From NCBI GenBank assembly GCA_017399325.1, contig JAFQDY010000185.1, positions 1 through 14,573 on the forward strand: a DNA stretch of 14,573 nucleotides, read 5' to 3'. The notes beneath the pieces were generated by a model that was not told the origin of the DNA, did no database searches, and worked only from the letters and a program-made list of their open reading frames with translations. Of the stretch, positions 5,589-13,132 are shown in pieces. Numbering within the stretch: the stretch's first letter is position 1; each line of letters opens with the position of its first letter. This DNA comes from Oscillospiraceae bacterium. GTDB lineage: Bacteria > Bacillota > Clostridia > Oscillospirales > Oscillospiraceae. A program made the translations under genes and the position numbers.

Positions 5589-7196
5589 TTAAATTGTATT
5601 ATTTCTTCTTGCGTAGTCAGGCAGCAACTTGGGAGAAGCCACATCTGTATCGATGCCGCCGTCCTTCAGTTCCTGCTTAAATGCATCCAGATGGCTGAGG
5701 GTCAGTGTTCCAACAGAAACTTCCTTTGCCTTTTGGGATGCCTGCTGACCGGCATTACGGCCAAATACAATGATGTCCAGCAAACTGTTACCCATCAAAC
5801 GGTTGCGGCCGTGAATACCACCGACCACCTCGCCTGCCGCAAACAGGTTCTCGATGTCGGTTTGGCCGTTGTCAGTGATCTTAACGCCGCCATTCTGGTA
5901 ATGCAACGTGGGATAGATCAGGATCGGCTCTTTCCGGATGTCGATGCCGTGCTTGCCAAACATACGCATCATGGCAGGAATACGGGCTTCGATAGTACCT
6001 TCGCCGTGCTTCAGTTCAATCATAGGAGTATCCAACCAAACGCCAAAGCCTTCCGGCGTGGGAATGCCGTTGCCCCGGTCGGAACACTCGCGAATGATGG
6101 ATGCTGCGGAAACATCGCGGGTCTCCAAAGGGTTCATAAATGCTTCGCCCTTGGCATTGATCAGCATAGCGCCCAAAGAACGTACCTTTTCGGTAACCAA
6201 CGCGCCGTAGATCTGTGCAGGGAATGCAGCGCCAGTGGGGTGATACTGCAATGTTTCGGGGTACAGAAGTCTTGCGCCTGCGCGATAAGCCAGCACCAAA
6301 CCGTCGGCGGTTGCGCCGTAGTGGTTGGACGTGGGGAAACCTTGATAATGCAGGCGTCCAGCGCCACCTGTGGCCAGCACAACGGTTTTCGCCTTAGCGA
6401 CCAACAGTTCCTTGGTTTCCATATTCATCAGCACTGCGCCTGCACAACAGCCCTTATCATCCTTGATCAGTTCGATAACAGAAGTAAAGTCAACAACAGG
6501 GATATTTCTGTTCAGCACTTCATCGCGAAGCGTGCGCATAATTTCAGCGCCGGAGTAGTCCTTTGCTGCGTGCATTCTCTTGCGGGATGTGCCACCGCCG
6601 TGGGTGGTGATCATTGTACCGTCGGGCGCTTTATCAAACTCTACACCCAGTTCGGACAACCAGCGAATGGCATCGGGCGCATCGGTAACCAACTTATAAA
6701 GCAGGTCCTTTTGCGCTGCAAAGTGACCGCCGCCAAAAGCGTCCAGATAGTGTTGTGCGGGACTGTCGTTGGGCTTGTCGGCTGCCTGAATGCCGCCCTC
6801 AGCCATCATGGTGTTGGCGTCACCAATACGCAGTTTGGTAACGATCATAACATTAGCACCGTTTTCGTGGGCCTCTATGGCTGCAGATGAGCCTGCGCCG
6901 CCGCCGCCGATAACCAGAACATCCACATCATAATCCGGCTTGGACAGGTCGACCTGCGCAGCGGTGATGCGGGGATTGCCTTGCAGAAGTTTTGCCAGTT
7001 CAATAGGCACTTTGCCGCCTTTATTCGGGCCGATTTTCAGTTCTTCAAACTGTTCAACACGATAGTCGGGATGATATGTCTTCAGAAGAACATCTTTTTC
7101 TTCTGCAGTCATTCTTCTGGGGTCCAGGCGAATGTTAGCCTCACGGGCTGCTTCAACCAACTTAATGGATTCTTGCATAATCGGATCGGTATACAT
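5589..7196 (-). CDS. frdA: Fumarate reductase-type flavoprotein subunit (FrdA/TfrA-like)
   Basis: The 535-residue flavoprotein has an ~88-residue N-terminal extension, then the FAD Rossmann motif VLVIGGGGAG (93-102) and MAEGGI (131-136). Fumarate-site residues of FrdA are all present: Q317 and H319 in QYHPTG, T335/E336, R360 in ETRDVS, H432 in LHYQNGG and R466 in GRNRLMGNS. The residue matching the FAD-linking His of membrane FrdA/SdhA is Asn (N128), so the FAD is probably not covalent. The C-terminal domain of SdhA/FrdA is missing: only ~55 residues follow FGRNAG. The start is the ATG at 7196 with AAGGAGG 8 nt upstream; an upstream ATG at 7220 lies within the preceding gene. It follows the FrdB-like gene by 13 nt. 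It should reduce fumarate to succinate in the cytosol; another unsaturated acid cannot be excluded. Confidence 0.9.
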   Translation of the reverse strand: MYTDPIMQESIKLVEAAREANIRLDPRRMTAEEKDVLLKTYHPDYRVEQFEELKIGPNKGGKVPIELAKLLQGNPRITAAQVDLSKPDYDVDVLVIGGGGAGSSAAIEAHENGANVMIVTKLRIGDANTMMAEGGIQAADKPNDSPAQHYLDAFGGGHFAAQKDLLYKLVTDAPDAIRWLSELGVEFDKAPDGTMITTHGGGTSRKRMHAAKDYSGAEIMRTLRDEVLNRNIPVVDFTSVIELIKDDKGCCAGAVLMNMETKELLVAKAKTVVLATGGAGRLHYQGFPTSNHYGATADGLVLAYRAGARLLYPETLQYHPTGAAFPAQIYGALVTEKVRSLGAMLINAKGEAFMNPLETRDVSAASIIRECSDRGNGIPTPEGFGVWLDTPMIELKHGEGTIEARIPAMMRMFGKHGIDIRKEPILIYPTLHYQNGGVKITDNGQTDIENLFAAGEVVGGIHGRNRLMGNSLLDIIVFGRNAGQQASQKAKEVSVGTLTLSHLDAFKQELKDGGIDTDVASPKLLPDYARRNNTI

Positions 7197-7209
7197 CGCA
7201 CAAACCTCC

Positions 7210-7884
7210 TTACTTCTCAATGTCGCGGTTGTTGTACAATTCCTGCATCTCGCTGATAGGTTTGCCCATCAGGTCTTCCAGAAGCAGTTCATACTTACCG
7301 CTGTTGATTTCTTCAATGCGCTCATCCAGATGATCGCAATGAGGTGCCAGATACTTGCCGTTCAGACGGCGGGCCAGCATTGCAACCTGCGGGTGAGAGA
7401 TCTCAGCAGGACAACGGGTGGAGCAAACGCCGCACATAACGCAGTCAAAGGATTCTTCAGCGCACTTTTCATACTCACCACGCTGCGCATAGGCAATGTA
7501 CTGCATAACATTCAGGCCCTGTGTACAAGCATTGGTACAAGCATTACAACCGATGCAGGAATAGATCTCCGGGTACAGTTGCATCATGATCTGCTCGGTG
7601 GGCTTGACTTTTTCGATGTCATATACAGCCTTGACCAGCGGGAAGAACGGCAGTGTTGCCACATACATATTGTCCTCTACCTTGGTAGAACAAGCCAAGC
7701 AGGCGCGCAAGGTACGATCGCCGGCGATACGATATATGGTAGCACAAGCGCCACAGAAGCCGTTGCGGCAGCCGCAGCCACGGACCAACTGGTAGCCAGC
7801 ATACTCCATGGCTTCCATAATTGTCAGGCTTTCGGGAACCTGATACTTTTTACCGAAAAAATAGACATTTACTAAATTACTCAT
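7210..7884 (-). CDS. frdB: Fumarate reductase-type iron-sulfur subunit (FrdB / TfrB N-terminal-like)
   Basis: The 224-residue protein begins with a plant-type [2Fe-2S] domain; ligands in GCRNGFCGAC are C39, C44, C47, then C62. Two tetracysteine motifs follow: CIGCNACTNAC (C110, C113, C116, C120) and CVMCGVCSTRCP (C148, C151, C154, C158). Classical FrdB/SdhB carries one [4Fe-4S] and one [3Fe-4S] cluster; here both sites look like full [4Fe-4S]. The first lacks the usual Pro after its last Cys. It lacks the C-terminal CCG domain of thiol:fumarate reductase subunit B; a separate HdrB in the same operon carries CCG motifs. No FrdC/FrdD membrane anchor is encoded nearby, so it probably draws electrons from the Flx-Hdr proteins rather than from quinol. 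AAGGAG precedes the ATG, 15 nt after the FlxA stop. Confidence 0.88.
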   Translation of the reverse strand: MSNLVNVYFFGKKYQVPESLTIMEAMEYAGYQLVRGCGCRNGFCGACATIYRIAGDRTLRACLACSTKVEDNMYVATLPFFPLVKAVYDIEKVKPTEQIMMQLYPEIYSCIGCNACTNACTQGLNVMQYIAYAQRGEYEKCAEESFDCVMCGVCSTRCPAEISHPQVAMLARRLNGKYLAPHCDHLDERIEEINSGKYELLLEDLMGKPISEMQELYNNRDIEK

Positions 7885-7896
7885 ATCCTATTCTCC

Positions 7897-8724
7897 TTAG
7901 TATTCATCCGGCAGTTCGTCCATCTCATCCAAACGGAAAACAGGACCGTCCTTACAGACGTACTTATCGCCGATGTTGCAGCGACCGCACTTACCCAGTG
8001 CGCACTTCATCTTTAACTCAAATGTGGTATAGACCTGGCTCTTGTCAAAGCCCAGTTCCTGCAGTCCTGCCAATGTGAATTTGATCATAATGGGAGGACC
8101 ACACATTAGGACTGTCTTGGAAGTATCAAAAGCCAGTTCCTTAACATAGTTGGGAACAAAGCCAACATGGCCATCCCAACCCTCCTGGGGATTGTCAATG
8201 GTTAAGTGAACATTGATACCATCCTCCTTGCACCACTCTTCCAGGATTTCAGGATAATCAACCAGGTCGTCCTTGGAACGGGAGCCATACACGATATCGA
8301 TCTTACCGTAACGATCACGGTAATGACGGCAGTAGTTGATAACGGAATGCAGCGGCGCAAGACCGATACCACCTGCGATAAACAGAAGATCCTTACCTGC
8401 CAGTTCCGTGTCAACGGGGAATCCGTTGCCGTAAGGTCCACGAATGGTCACCTGCTGGCCAACTTCCATAGCGTGAAGCCACTGAGTAACGCAACCACAT
8501 TTTTTGATTGAAAAGTCTACATAGTCTTCTTCCGTAGGAGAGGAAGTGATGGAAAACAGCGCCTCGCCAACACCGGGAATGGACAACATAGCACATTGAC
8601 CGGGAATATGTACAAAAGGCTTCTTTCCATCAACACCGATAACGCGGAATGTCTTCACATCCGGTGTGTCGGTGCGAATCATAGTTACTTCCCCAAGCAT
8701 GGGGATCAACGGATCCTGTCTCAT
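7897..8724 (-). CDS. flxA: FlxA-like NAD(P)H/FAD oxidoreductase subunit (HydG/AsrB/PyrK type)
   Basis: The 275-residue protein is a ferredoxin-NADP reductase-fold electron-transfer subunit. The FAD motif is ALFSITSSP (55-63), the NAD pyrophosphate loop AGGIGLAPL (117-125), and MCGPP (208-212) is the nicotinamide-side motif. A C-terminal [2Fe-2S] site has ligands C241, C246, C249 and C257. This matches the gamma subunit of soluble NAD(P) hydrogenases, AsrB and FlxA of the FlxABCD-HdrABC complex. It should oxidise NADH and pass electrons to the next Fe-S protein. Its ATG overlaps the FlxB-like stop as ATGA, with AAGGAGG 7 nt upstream, which points to tight coupling and a one-to-one complex. Dihydroorotate dehydrogenase PyrK has the same fold, but no pyrD lies here. 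NADH rather than NADPH is inferred from Flx homology only. Confidence 0.88.
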   Translation of the reverse strand: MRQDPLIPMLGEVTMIRTDTPDVKTFRVIGVDGKKPFVHIPGQCAMLSIPGVGEALFSITSSPTEEDYVDFSIKKCGCVTQWLHAMEVGQQVTIRGPYGNGFPVDTELAGKDLLFIAGGIGLAPLHSVINYCRHYRDRYGKIDIVYGSRSKDDLVDYPEILEEWCKEDGINVHLTIDNPQEGWDGHVGFVPNYVKELAFDTSKTVLMCGPPIMIKFTLAGLQELGFDKSQVYTTFELKMKCALGKCGRCNIGDKYVCKDGPVFRLDEMDELPDEY

Positions 8725-9743
8725 TTAACAGCCTCCTTCAGTTTCTTTGCGACCTTCACAATATTCATATGGATCGGGCACTTCTGCAGGCATCTGCCGC
8801 AGCCAACGCAACCAAAGACACCGCCGTTATTGCTGGGGTAGTAGACCAACTTATGCATAAATCTCTGGCGGAATCGTTCCTTCTGCGTGGGACGATTCGT
8901 GCCGTGCGCCATCATGGTGAAGTCAGAGTACATACAACTGTCCCAGCAGCGGAAACGGCGCACTTCCCTGCCGTTGTCAAAGTCCTGCACATCGTAACAC
9001 TGACAGGTCGGACAGACAAAGGTACAAGTGCCGCAGCCAAGGCAACTTTCAGAAAGTTCGGTCCAAACATCCGCATTGAAGTATTCCAGCAACTTCTTAC
9101 TGTCAAAATTGGACAGATCCAAATCGTTCAGCGGAAGTTTTTTCAGAATTTCACGGGTCTTTTCCTGCATAGATGCAACTGCAGTATTATCGCAGTCGAC
9201 CAGGATGGACAGAGTAGCGGTCAGTTCTTCACCCTTCTGGGTGTTTGCCCGCCAGTACAGGGCATTCTCATCCATCCAGCAGGTAATATCACCGGCAGGA
9301 TTGGCTGCGTCGATGCCAAAAGCACCACAGAAGCAGGTTTCTTCAGGACGGGAGCAAGCCATCGTGATCACAAGCCCGTTTTCTCTGCGGGTCTGATAGA
9401 ATGTGTCCACAGGATCAGCCAGGAAAACAGTGTCGAGAATATCGAAACTACGGCAGTCGCAGGCGCGTACACCAAACACAACAAAAGGTTCAGAAACATC
9501 ACGGTTTTCAATGATCTCCATCGTCTTACCGGTGACCTTAAAGTTGACGATCTGCTCAACCTGCGGGAAGAACAGGTCCTTTGCGCTGCGCACTGTGTTG
9601 AGTTTATCTGTCAAAACGATGCCGTCTTGCCAAAGGGTAAATTGTGCCTGACCAGCCTTGGTATCTGCCGGAATATACAACTGTTTTTGCGCAGAAATGG
9701 CAGCAAACAGAGCGTTCAATTCAGAACGAGCGATCTTCTTCAT
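8721..9743 (-). CDS. flxB: FlxB-like 4Fe-4S protein (AsrA / soluble hydrogenase beta type)
   Basis: The 340-residue protein has an AsrA-like N-terminal domain, including GVRACDCRSFD (91-101) and TCFCGAFGID (137-146). Two ferredoxin motifs follow: CLGCGTCTFVCP (C234, C237, C240, C244) and CVGCGRCLQKCP (C312, C315, C318, C322), with RCWDSC (265-270) between them. It pairs with the FlxA-like subunit exactly as AsrA pairs with AsrB and HydB with HydG: electrons from NADH/FAD pass through its [4Fe-4S] clusters. The start is the ATG at 9743, with GGGGAGGTG 7 nt upstream and 2 nt after the previous stop; an ATG further upstream at 9785 lies in the previous gene. No AsrC siroheme subunit is present, so it is not a sulfite reductase. 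The name FlxB (rather than FlxC) rests on gene order. Confidence 0.82.
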   Translation of the reverse strand: MKKIARSELNALFAAISAQKQLYIPADTKAGQAQFTLWQDGIVLTDKLNTVRSAKDLFFPQVEQIVNFKVTGKTMEIIENRDVSEPFVVFGVRACDCRSFDILDTVFLADPVDTFYQTRRENGLVITMACSRPEETCFCGAFGIDAANPAGDITCWMDENALYWRANTQKGEELTATLSILVDCDNTAVASMQEKTREILKKLPLNDLDLSNFDSKKLLEYFNADVWTELSESCLGCGTCTFVCPTCQCYDVQDFDNGREVRRFRCWDSCMYSDFTMMAHGTNRPTQKERFRQRFMHKLVYYPSNNGGVFGCVGCGRCLQKCPIHMNIVKVAKKLKEAVK

Positions 9744-9745
9744 AC

Positions 9746-10717
9746 TCAGACACCTCCCCTTTCGTGAATGATAGAGGGTTCGCAATCTTCAAATGTGAAG
9801 TTGGTCAAAGGAGACTTTGTCTCCATATCCGCACCGGCCTGATATTCACCGTACAGTTCATTAATATCCTTGATGTACTTTCTGTTCAGCAGGTGCAGAG
9901 GAATGTTCTGGGGACATACACGGCTGCATTCGCCACAGTCTGTGCAACGGCCGGCCACATGGAATGCGCGGATCAGGTGGAACAGATTCTCCTCAAAGTC
10001 ATCTGCTGCCGCTTTGTTGCGAAGACCGGATTTATCGTTGTCAAACACGCACTTTTCGCAACTGCAAGCCGGGCAGACATTTCTGCAGGCGTTGCAACGG
10101 ATGCAGCGGGACAATTCACCGCGCCAGAATTCAAAGCGGTCCTCGGGAGACATTGCCTCCAGTTTGGCAACCATTTCAAAACGGGCAGTTTCCTGCTCTT
10201 CACCGTTTTCGCCGATCATCTCGTCAAATACTACAACCTTTTTGCTCTTGCAAACCAAGCATCGTTCAAGCAAACAATCGTTGCGGTTCAATGTTTTCTT
10301 GTCATAGAGTGTTTCAACCTCCAGGGAATCTACATTCTCCTTCACGGCAATCACACCGTCGCAACCGGCAGCGCGGATCTTTTCGATATCCAGCATACCG
10401 TCACAGGAAATACCTACAACATAAACATTCTCACGAAGGATTCTGTGCTCTTTCAGCAGTTGTTGGAAAGAATAGGAATCGCAGGGTTTTAAAAATACGG
10501 CAACCTTACCGCCGGCTCTGGATTGCGCGATCAAGTACTTAGACAGGTTCGCACCGGAAAATCCGGAGTAAACGAAATTCTCTTCGACCTCCTCAGCCGT
10601 TTCGAAAACAGCAGGTGTCAAATCGTAGAAGAACTCGCCGATCTTCCAGCCAAGAACCCGATCAACCACACCGGTGTTGAGCAATTCCAATGCTTTTTCT
10701 TTTATTCTTTTCTGCAT
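9746..10717 (-). CDS. flxC: FlxC-like 4Fe-4S dicluster electron-transfer protein
   Basis: The 323-residue protein has an N-terminal half resembling the FrhB/FdhB-type fold (FLKPCDSYSFQQLL at 75-88, VGISCDG at 101-107). A Cys-rich middle follows (C148, C153, C156; then SRCIRCNACRNVCPACSC at 203-220, with ligands C205, C208, C211, C215 and a further cysteine C223). A second ferredoxin motif CTDCGECSRVCP uses C258, C261, C264 and C268. At least two [4Fe-4S] clusters are expected, possibly a third from the extra cysteines. It lies between the MvhD and FlxB-like genes, the place of FlxC in flxABCD-hdrABC loci read in reverse. It should link the NADH module to MvhD/HdrA. Its start overlaps the mvhD end by 16 nt and has TTGGAGG 7 nt upstream. 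F420 use is unlikely given the FlxA partner. Confidence 0.75.
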   Translation of the reverse strand: MQKRIKEKALELLNTGVVDRVLGWKIGEFFYDLTPAVFETAEEVEENFVYSGFSGANLSKYLIAQSRAGGKVAVFLKPCDSYSFQQLLKEHRILRENVYVVGISCDGMLDIEKIRAAGCDGVIAVKENVDSLEVETLYDKKTLNRNDCLLERCLVCKSKKVVVFDEMIGENGEEQETARFEMVAKLEAMSPEDRFEFWRGELSRCIRCNACRNVCPACSCEKCVFDNDKSGLRNKAAADDFEENLFHLIRAFHVAGRCTDCGECSRVCPQNIPLHLLNRKYIKDINELYGEYQAGADMETKSPLTNFTFEDCEPSIIHERGGV

Positions 10718-11142
10718 CGTAAGTCCTCCAATCTCCGGTTCGGGCCCAGTTTTGTAATGGTATCCACAAATTCATTCATCGTTGCGGCAAATTTTGCGCC
10801 CTCTGCTGCAGATACCCACTCAACGCGGGTACGGCCACGCTCAATGCCCATAAAATCAAGCATAGAGAACAGCAGCGTCATACGGCGACGGGCATAGTAG
10901 TTACCGGTGGTGTAGTGACAGTCACCGGGGTGGCAGCCACAGAGAATCACACCGTCTGCGCCCTTTTGGAAAGCTCGCAGAATAAACATAGGGTTCAAAC
11001 GGCAGGAACAAGGAATGCGAATGATCTTAACATTGGCAGGATATTGCAGACGGTTTGTACCGGACAGGTCTGCGCCTGCGTAAGAGCACCAGTTGCAGCA
11101 GAATGCAACGATCGTGGGCTGAAATTGTTCATTTACCGACAT
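10702..11142 (-). CDS. flxD: MvhD/FlxD-type [2Fe-2S] electron-transfer subunit
   Basis: This 146-residue single-domain protein is the size of MvhD and matches pfam02662. Conserved Cys groups are FCCNWC (C15, C16, C19), IPCSCR (C45, C47) and LCGCHPGDC (C68, C70, C75), which together hold the [2Fe-2S] cluster. In methanogen Mvh-Hdr and bacterial Flx-Hdr complexes it passes electrons from the donor module to HdrA; here the donor is FlxABC, since no hydrogenase or formate dehydrogenase gene is present. It overlaps the hdrA end by 10 nt (GGAGG 10 nt before its ATG) and the next gene by 16 nt, so the three are translationally linked. It is a separate protein, not fused to HdrA as in some other systems. 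Confidence 0.93.
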   Translation of the reverse strand: MSVNEQFQPTIVAFCCNWCSYAGADLSGTNRLQYPANVKIIRIPCSCRLNPMFILRAFQKGADGVILCGCHPGDCHYTTGNYYARRRMTLLFSMLDFMGIERGRTRVEWVSAAEGAKFAATMNEFVDTITKLGPNRRLEDLRCRKE

Positions 11143-13121
11143 ATCGCATCTACCTCCGCCATAATTTGCTGATTAGAGAAGCCCTTCAGGTCCATCGCAC
11201 CGCTGGGGCAAGCCACAGTACAGGCGCCGCAGCCTTGACAAACTGCAGGATTGACCTGCGCCACGCGGCGAATGAGGGTGGTTCTGTTAGGTCCTCTGAA
11301 TTCTTTATCTACATAAGTGATCGCGCCGTAGGGGCAGACCTTCTCACAACTGCTGCAGCCGTTGCACATCAGTTCGTTGGGTTCTGCAGTGCAGGGGTTG
11401 CAGGTCAAGTTATCCTTGCACAGAAGGCCGATTACCTTTGCTGCGGCCGCACTTGCCTGAGCGACTGTTTCGGGAATATCCTTGGGGCCTTGGCAAGCGC
11501 CGGAAAGGAAGATACCGGCAGTGGGACTTTCCACAGGACGCAGTTTGGGGTGGGCTTCTGTGAAGAAATCGTTAGTATCCATAGAAGCGGTCAACTTGGT
11601 TGCCAAAGGACGAGCGGTTTCATCCGGCTCGATAGCGGCAGCCAGAACGACCATATCCGCATCAATGTGCAGTTGACGATTACCCAGCAGATCGGAAGCC
11701 TGGACTTTCAGTTTGCCGTCCTGGGGAACGACCTTGCCAACCATACCTTTGATGTAATGGACACCGTACTCTTCTACCGCACGACGATAGAACTCGTCAA
11801 AGTTCTTGCCCGGGGTACGCACATCGATGTAGAAGACGTACACATCGGTGTCGGGGTACTTTTCGCGACAGAGCATAGCATGTTTTGCCGTATACATACA
11901 GCAAATTTTAGAGCAGTAAGGCTTGCCCTTCTCGTCATCGCAACGAGAACCCACGCACTGTACAAATACGATTGTGTGGGGATGTTCGCCATCAGAAGGT
12001 CGAAGCAATGTGCCACCGGTAGGACCGGCTGCGTTCATCAGTCGTTCAAACTCCAGACTTGTTACCACGTCGGGACTCTGAGAGTACGCAAATTCATCGT
12101 ACTTGTCCAGTTTGATAGGGTTGAAGCCGGTAGCAACCACGATCGCGCCGTACTGCTGCTCAAAGAACTCATCTTTCTGCTGATAATTGATCGCTCCGGC
12201 GGTACAAACCTTGGAGCAAACACCGCACTTGCCGGACTTCAGCATAGTGCAGTAGTCAGCATCAATGGTTGCGACCTTGGGAACTGCCTGTGCAAAGGGA
12301 ATGTAGATGGCTCTGCGGTTATCCAGACCCAAGTTAAACAGGTTGGGAACTTTCTTCTGGGGACACTTTTCCGTACACAGGCCACAGCCGGTACACTTAA
12401 CTTCATCTACATAGCGGGCCTTCTTCTTAATGGTGACATTGAAATTACCTACAAAACCCTTAACAGATTCCACTTCGGAATAAGAGTAGATATGGATCTT
12501 TTCATTCTGCGCAGCATCCACCATTTTGGGGGTCAGAATACAGGCTGCGCAGTCCAATGTGGGGAAAGTCTTATCGATTTGGGTCATCTTGCCGCCGATG
12601 GTGGGTTGCTTTTCAACAATATCCACCTCAAAACCGGCATCAGCGATATCCAAAGCCGTCTGAATACCGGCAATGCCGCCGCCGATGACCAACGCCCGCT
12701 TCACAACAGGACTGGTGCCTGCGGTCAAAGGTGTGTTCAAATGAACCTTGGCAATGGCAGCACGGCCAAGAATGATTGCCTTTTCTGTGCCAACTTCCTT
12801 GTCCTTATGTATCCAAGAGCATTGCTCACGAATATTTGCGATTTCCACCATATGGGGATTGATTCCCGCTTTCTCACAGGTCTTGCGGAAAGTGGTCTCG
12901 TGCATTCTGGGAGAGCAGGAACAGACCACAACACCTGTCAGGCCATACTCCTTAATGCTCTGCTGGATCATCTCCTGACCAGCCTGAGAGCACATATACT
13001 GGTAGTTGGTGGAGAAAACAACACCGGGTTCTTGTGCCAGAACCTGAGAAACTTTTTCAACATCCACTGTTGCGGCAATATTACTGCCACACCAGCAGAC
13101 AAATACACCGATTCTCTGCAT
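11133..13121 (-). CDS. hdrA: Heterodisulfide reductase subunit A (bifurcating flavoprotein HdrA)
   Basis: The 662-residue protein has the standard HdrA layout. An N-terminal Cys domain (C9, C11, C44, C67, C69) precedes the FAD Rossmann fold with VIGGGIAG (145-152). The HdrA signature TLDCAACILTPKM is at 188-200, followed by an inserted ferredoxin domain (C243, C246, C249, C253 and C291, C299, C302, C306). A second nucleotide-binding part contains FVQCVGSRCDDE (386-397) and YCSKICC (402-408). The C-terminal ferredoxin domain has CNGCSSCEKVCP (C586-C596) and CQGCGACTVACP (C628-C638), the expected exit to ferredoxin. In known complexes HdrA FAD splits electron pairs between ferredoxin and the HdrBC branch; here the high-potential branch may reach FrdAB. 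It lies between HdrC (11-nt gap, GAGGAGAG ribosome site) and MvhD (10-nt overlap). All cysteines are Cys codons; no selenocysteine TGA is seen. Confidence 0.96.
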   Translation of the reverse strand: MQRIGVFVCWCGSNIAATVDVEKVSQVLAQEPGVVFSTNYQYMCSQAGQEMIQQSIKEYGLTGVVVCSCSPRMHETTFRKTCEKAGINPHMVEIANIREQCSWIHKDKEVGTEKAIILGRAAIAKVHLNTPLTAGTSPVVKRALVIGGGIAGIQTALDIADAGFEVDIVEKQPTIGGKMTQIDKTFPTLDCAACILTPKMVDAAQNEKIHIYSYSEVESVKGFVGNFNVTIKKKARYVDEVKCTGCGLCTEKCPQKKVPNLFNLGLDNRRAIYIPFAQAVPKVATIDADYCTMLKSGKCGVCSKVCTAGAINYQQKDEFFEQQYGAIVVATGFNPIKLDKYDEFAYSQSPDVVTSLEFERLMNAAGPTGGTLLRPSDGEHPHTIVFVQCVGSRCDDEKGKPYCSKICCMYTAKHAMLCREKYPDTDVYVFYIDVRTPGKNFDEFYRRAVEEYGVHYIKGMVGKVVPQDGKLKVQASDLLGNRQLHIDADMVVLAAAIEPDETARPLATKLTASMDTNDFFTEAHPKLRPVESPTAGIFLSGACQGPKDIPETVAQASAAAAKVIGLLCKDNLTCNPCTAEPNELMCNGCSSCEKVCPYGAITYVDKEFRGPNRTTLIRRVAQVNPAVCQGCGACTVACPSGAMDLKGFSNQQIMAEVDAICR

Positions 13122-13132
13122 TTATTCTCTCC

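Noticed and set aside
5580..6890. Plus-strand open frame of 436 codons opposite the flavoprotein gene
   Set aside because: Composition is a mirror of the frdA codons and it has no family resemblance; it is a shadow of a well-supported gene.
7197..7220. Upstream ATG for the flavoprotein at 7220
   Set aside because: It overlaps the frdB end and the AAGGAGG that serves the ATG at 7196.
7897..9743. Anaerobic sulfite reductase AsrAB, or dihydroorotate dehydrogenase PyrK
   Set aside because: There is no AsrC siroheme subunit and no pyrD; the neighbours are mvhD and hdrABC, which points to the Flx electron-input module.
8769..9767. Plus-strand open frame of 332 codons opposite flxB
   Set aside because: It is antisense to a gene with two clear [4Fe-4S] motifs and shows no domain of its own.
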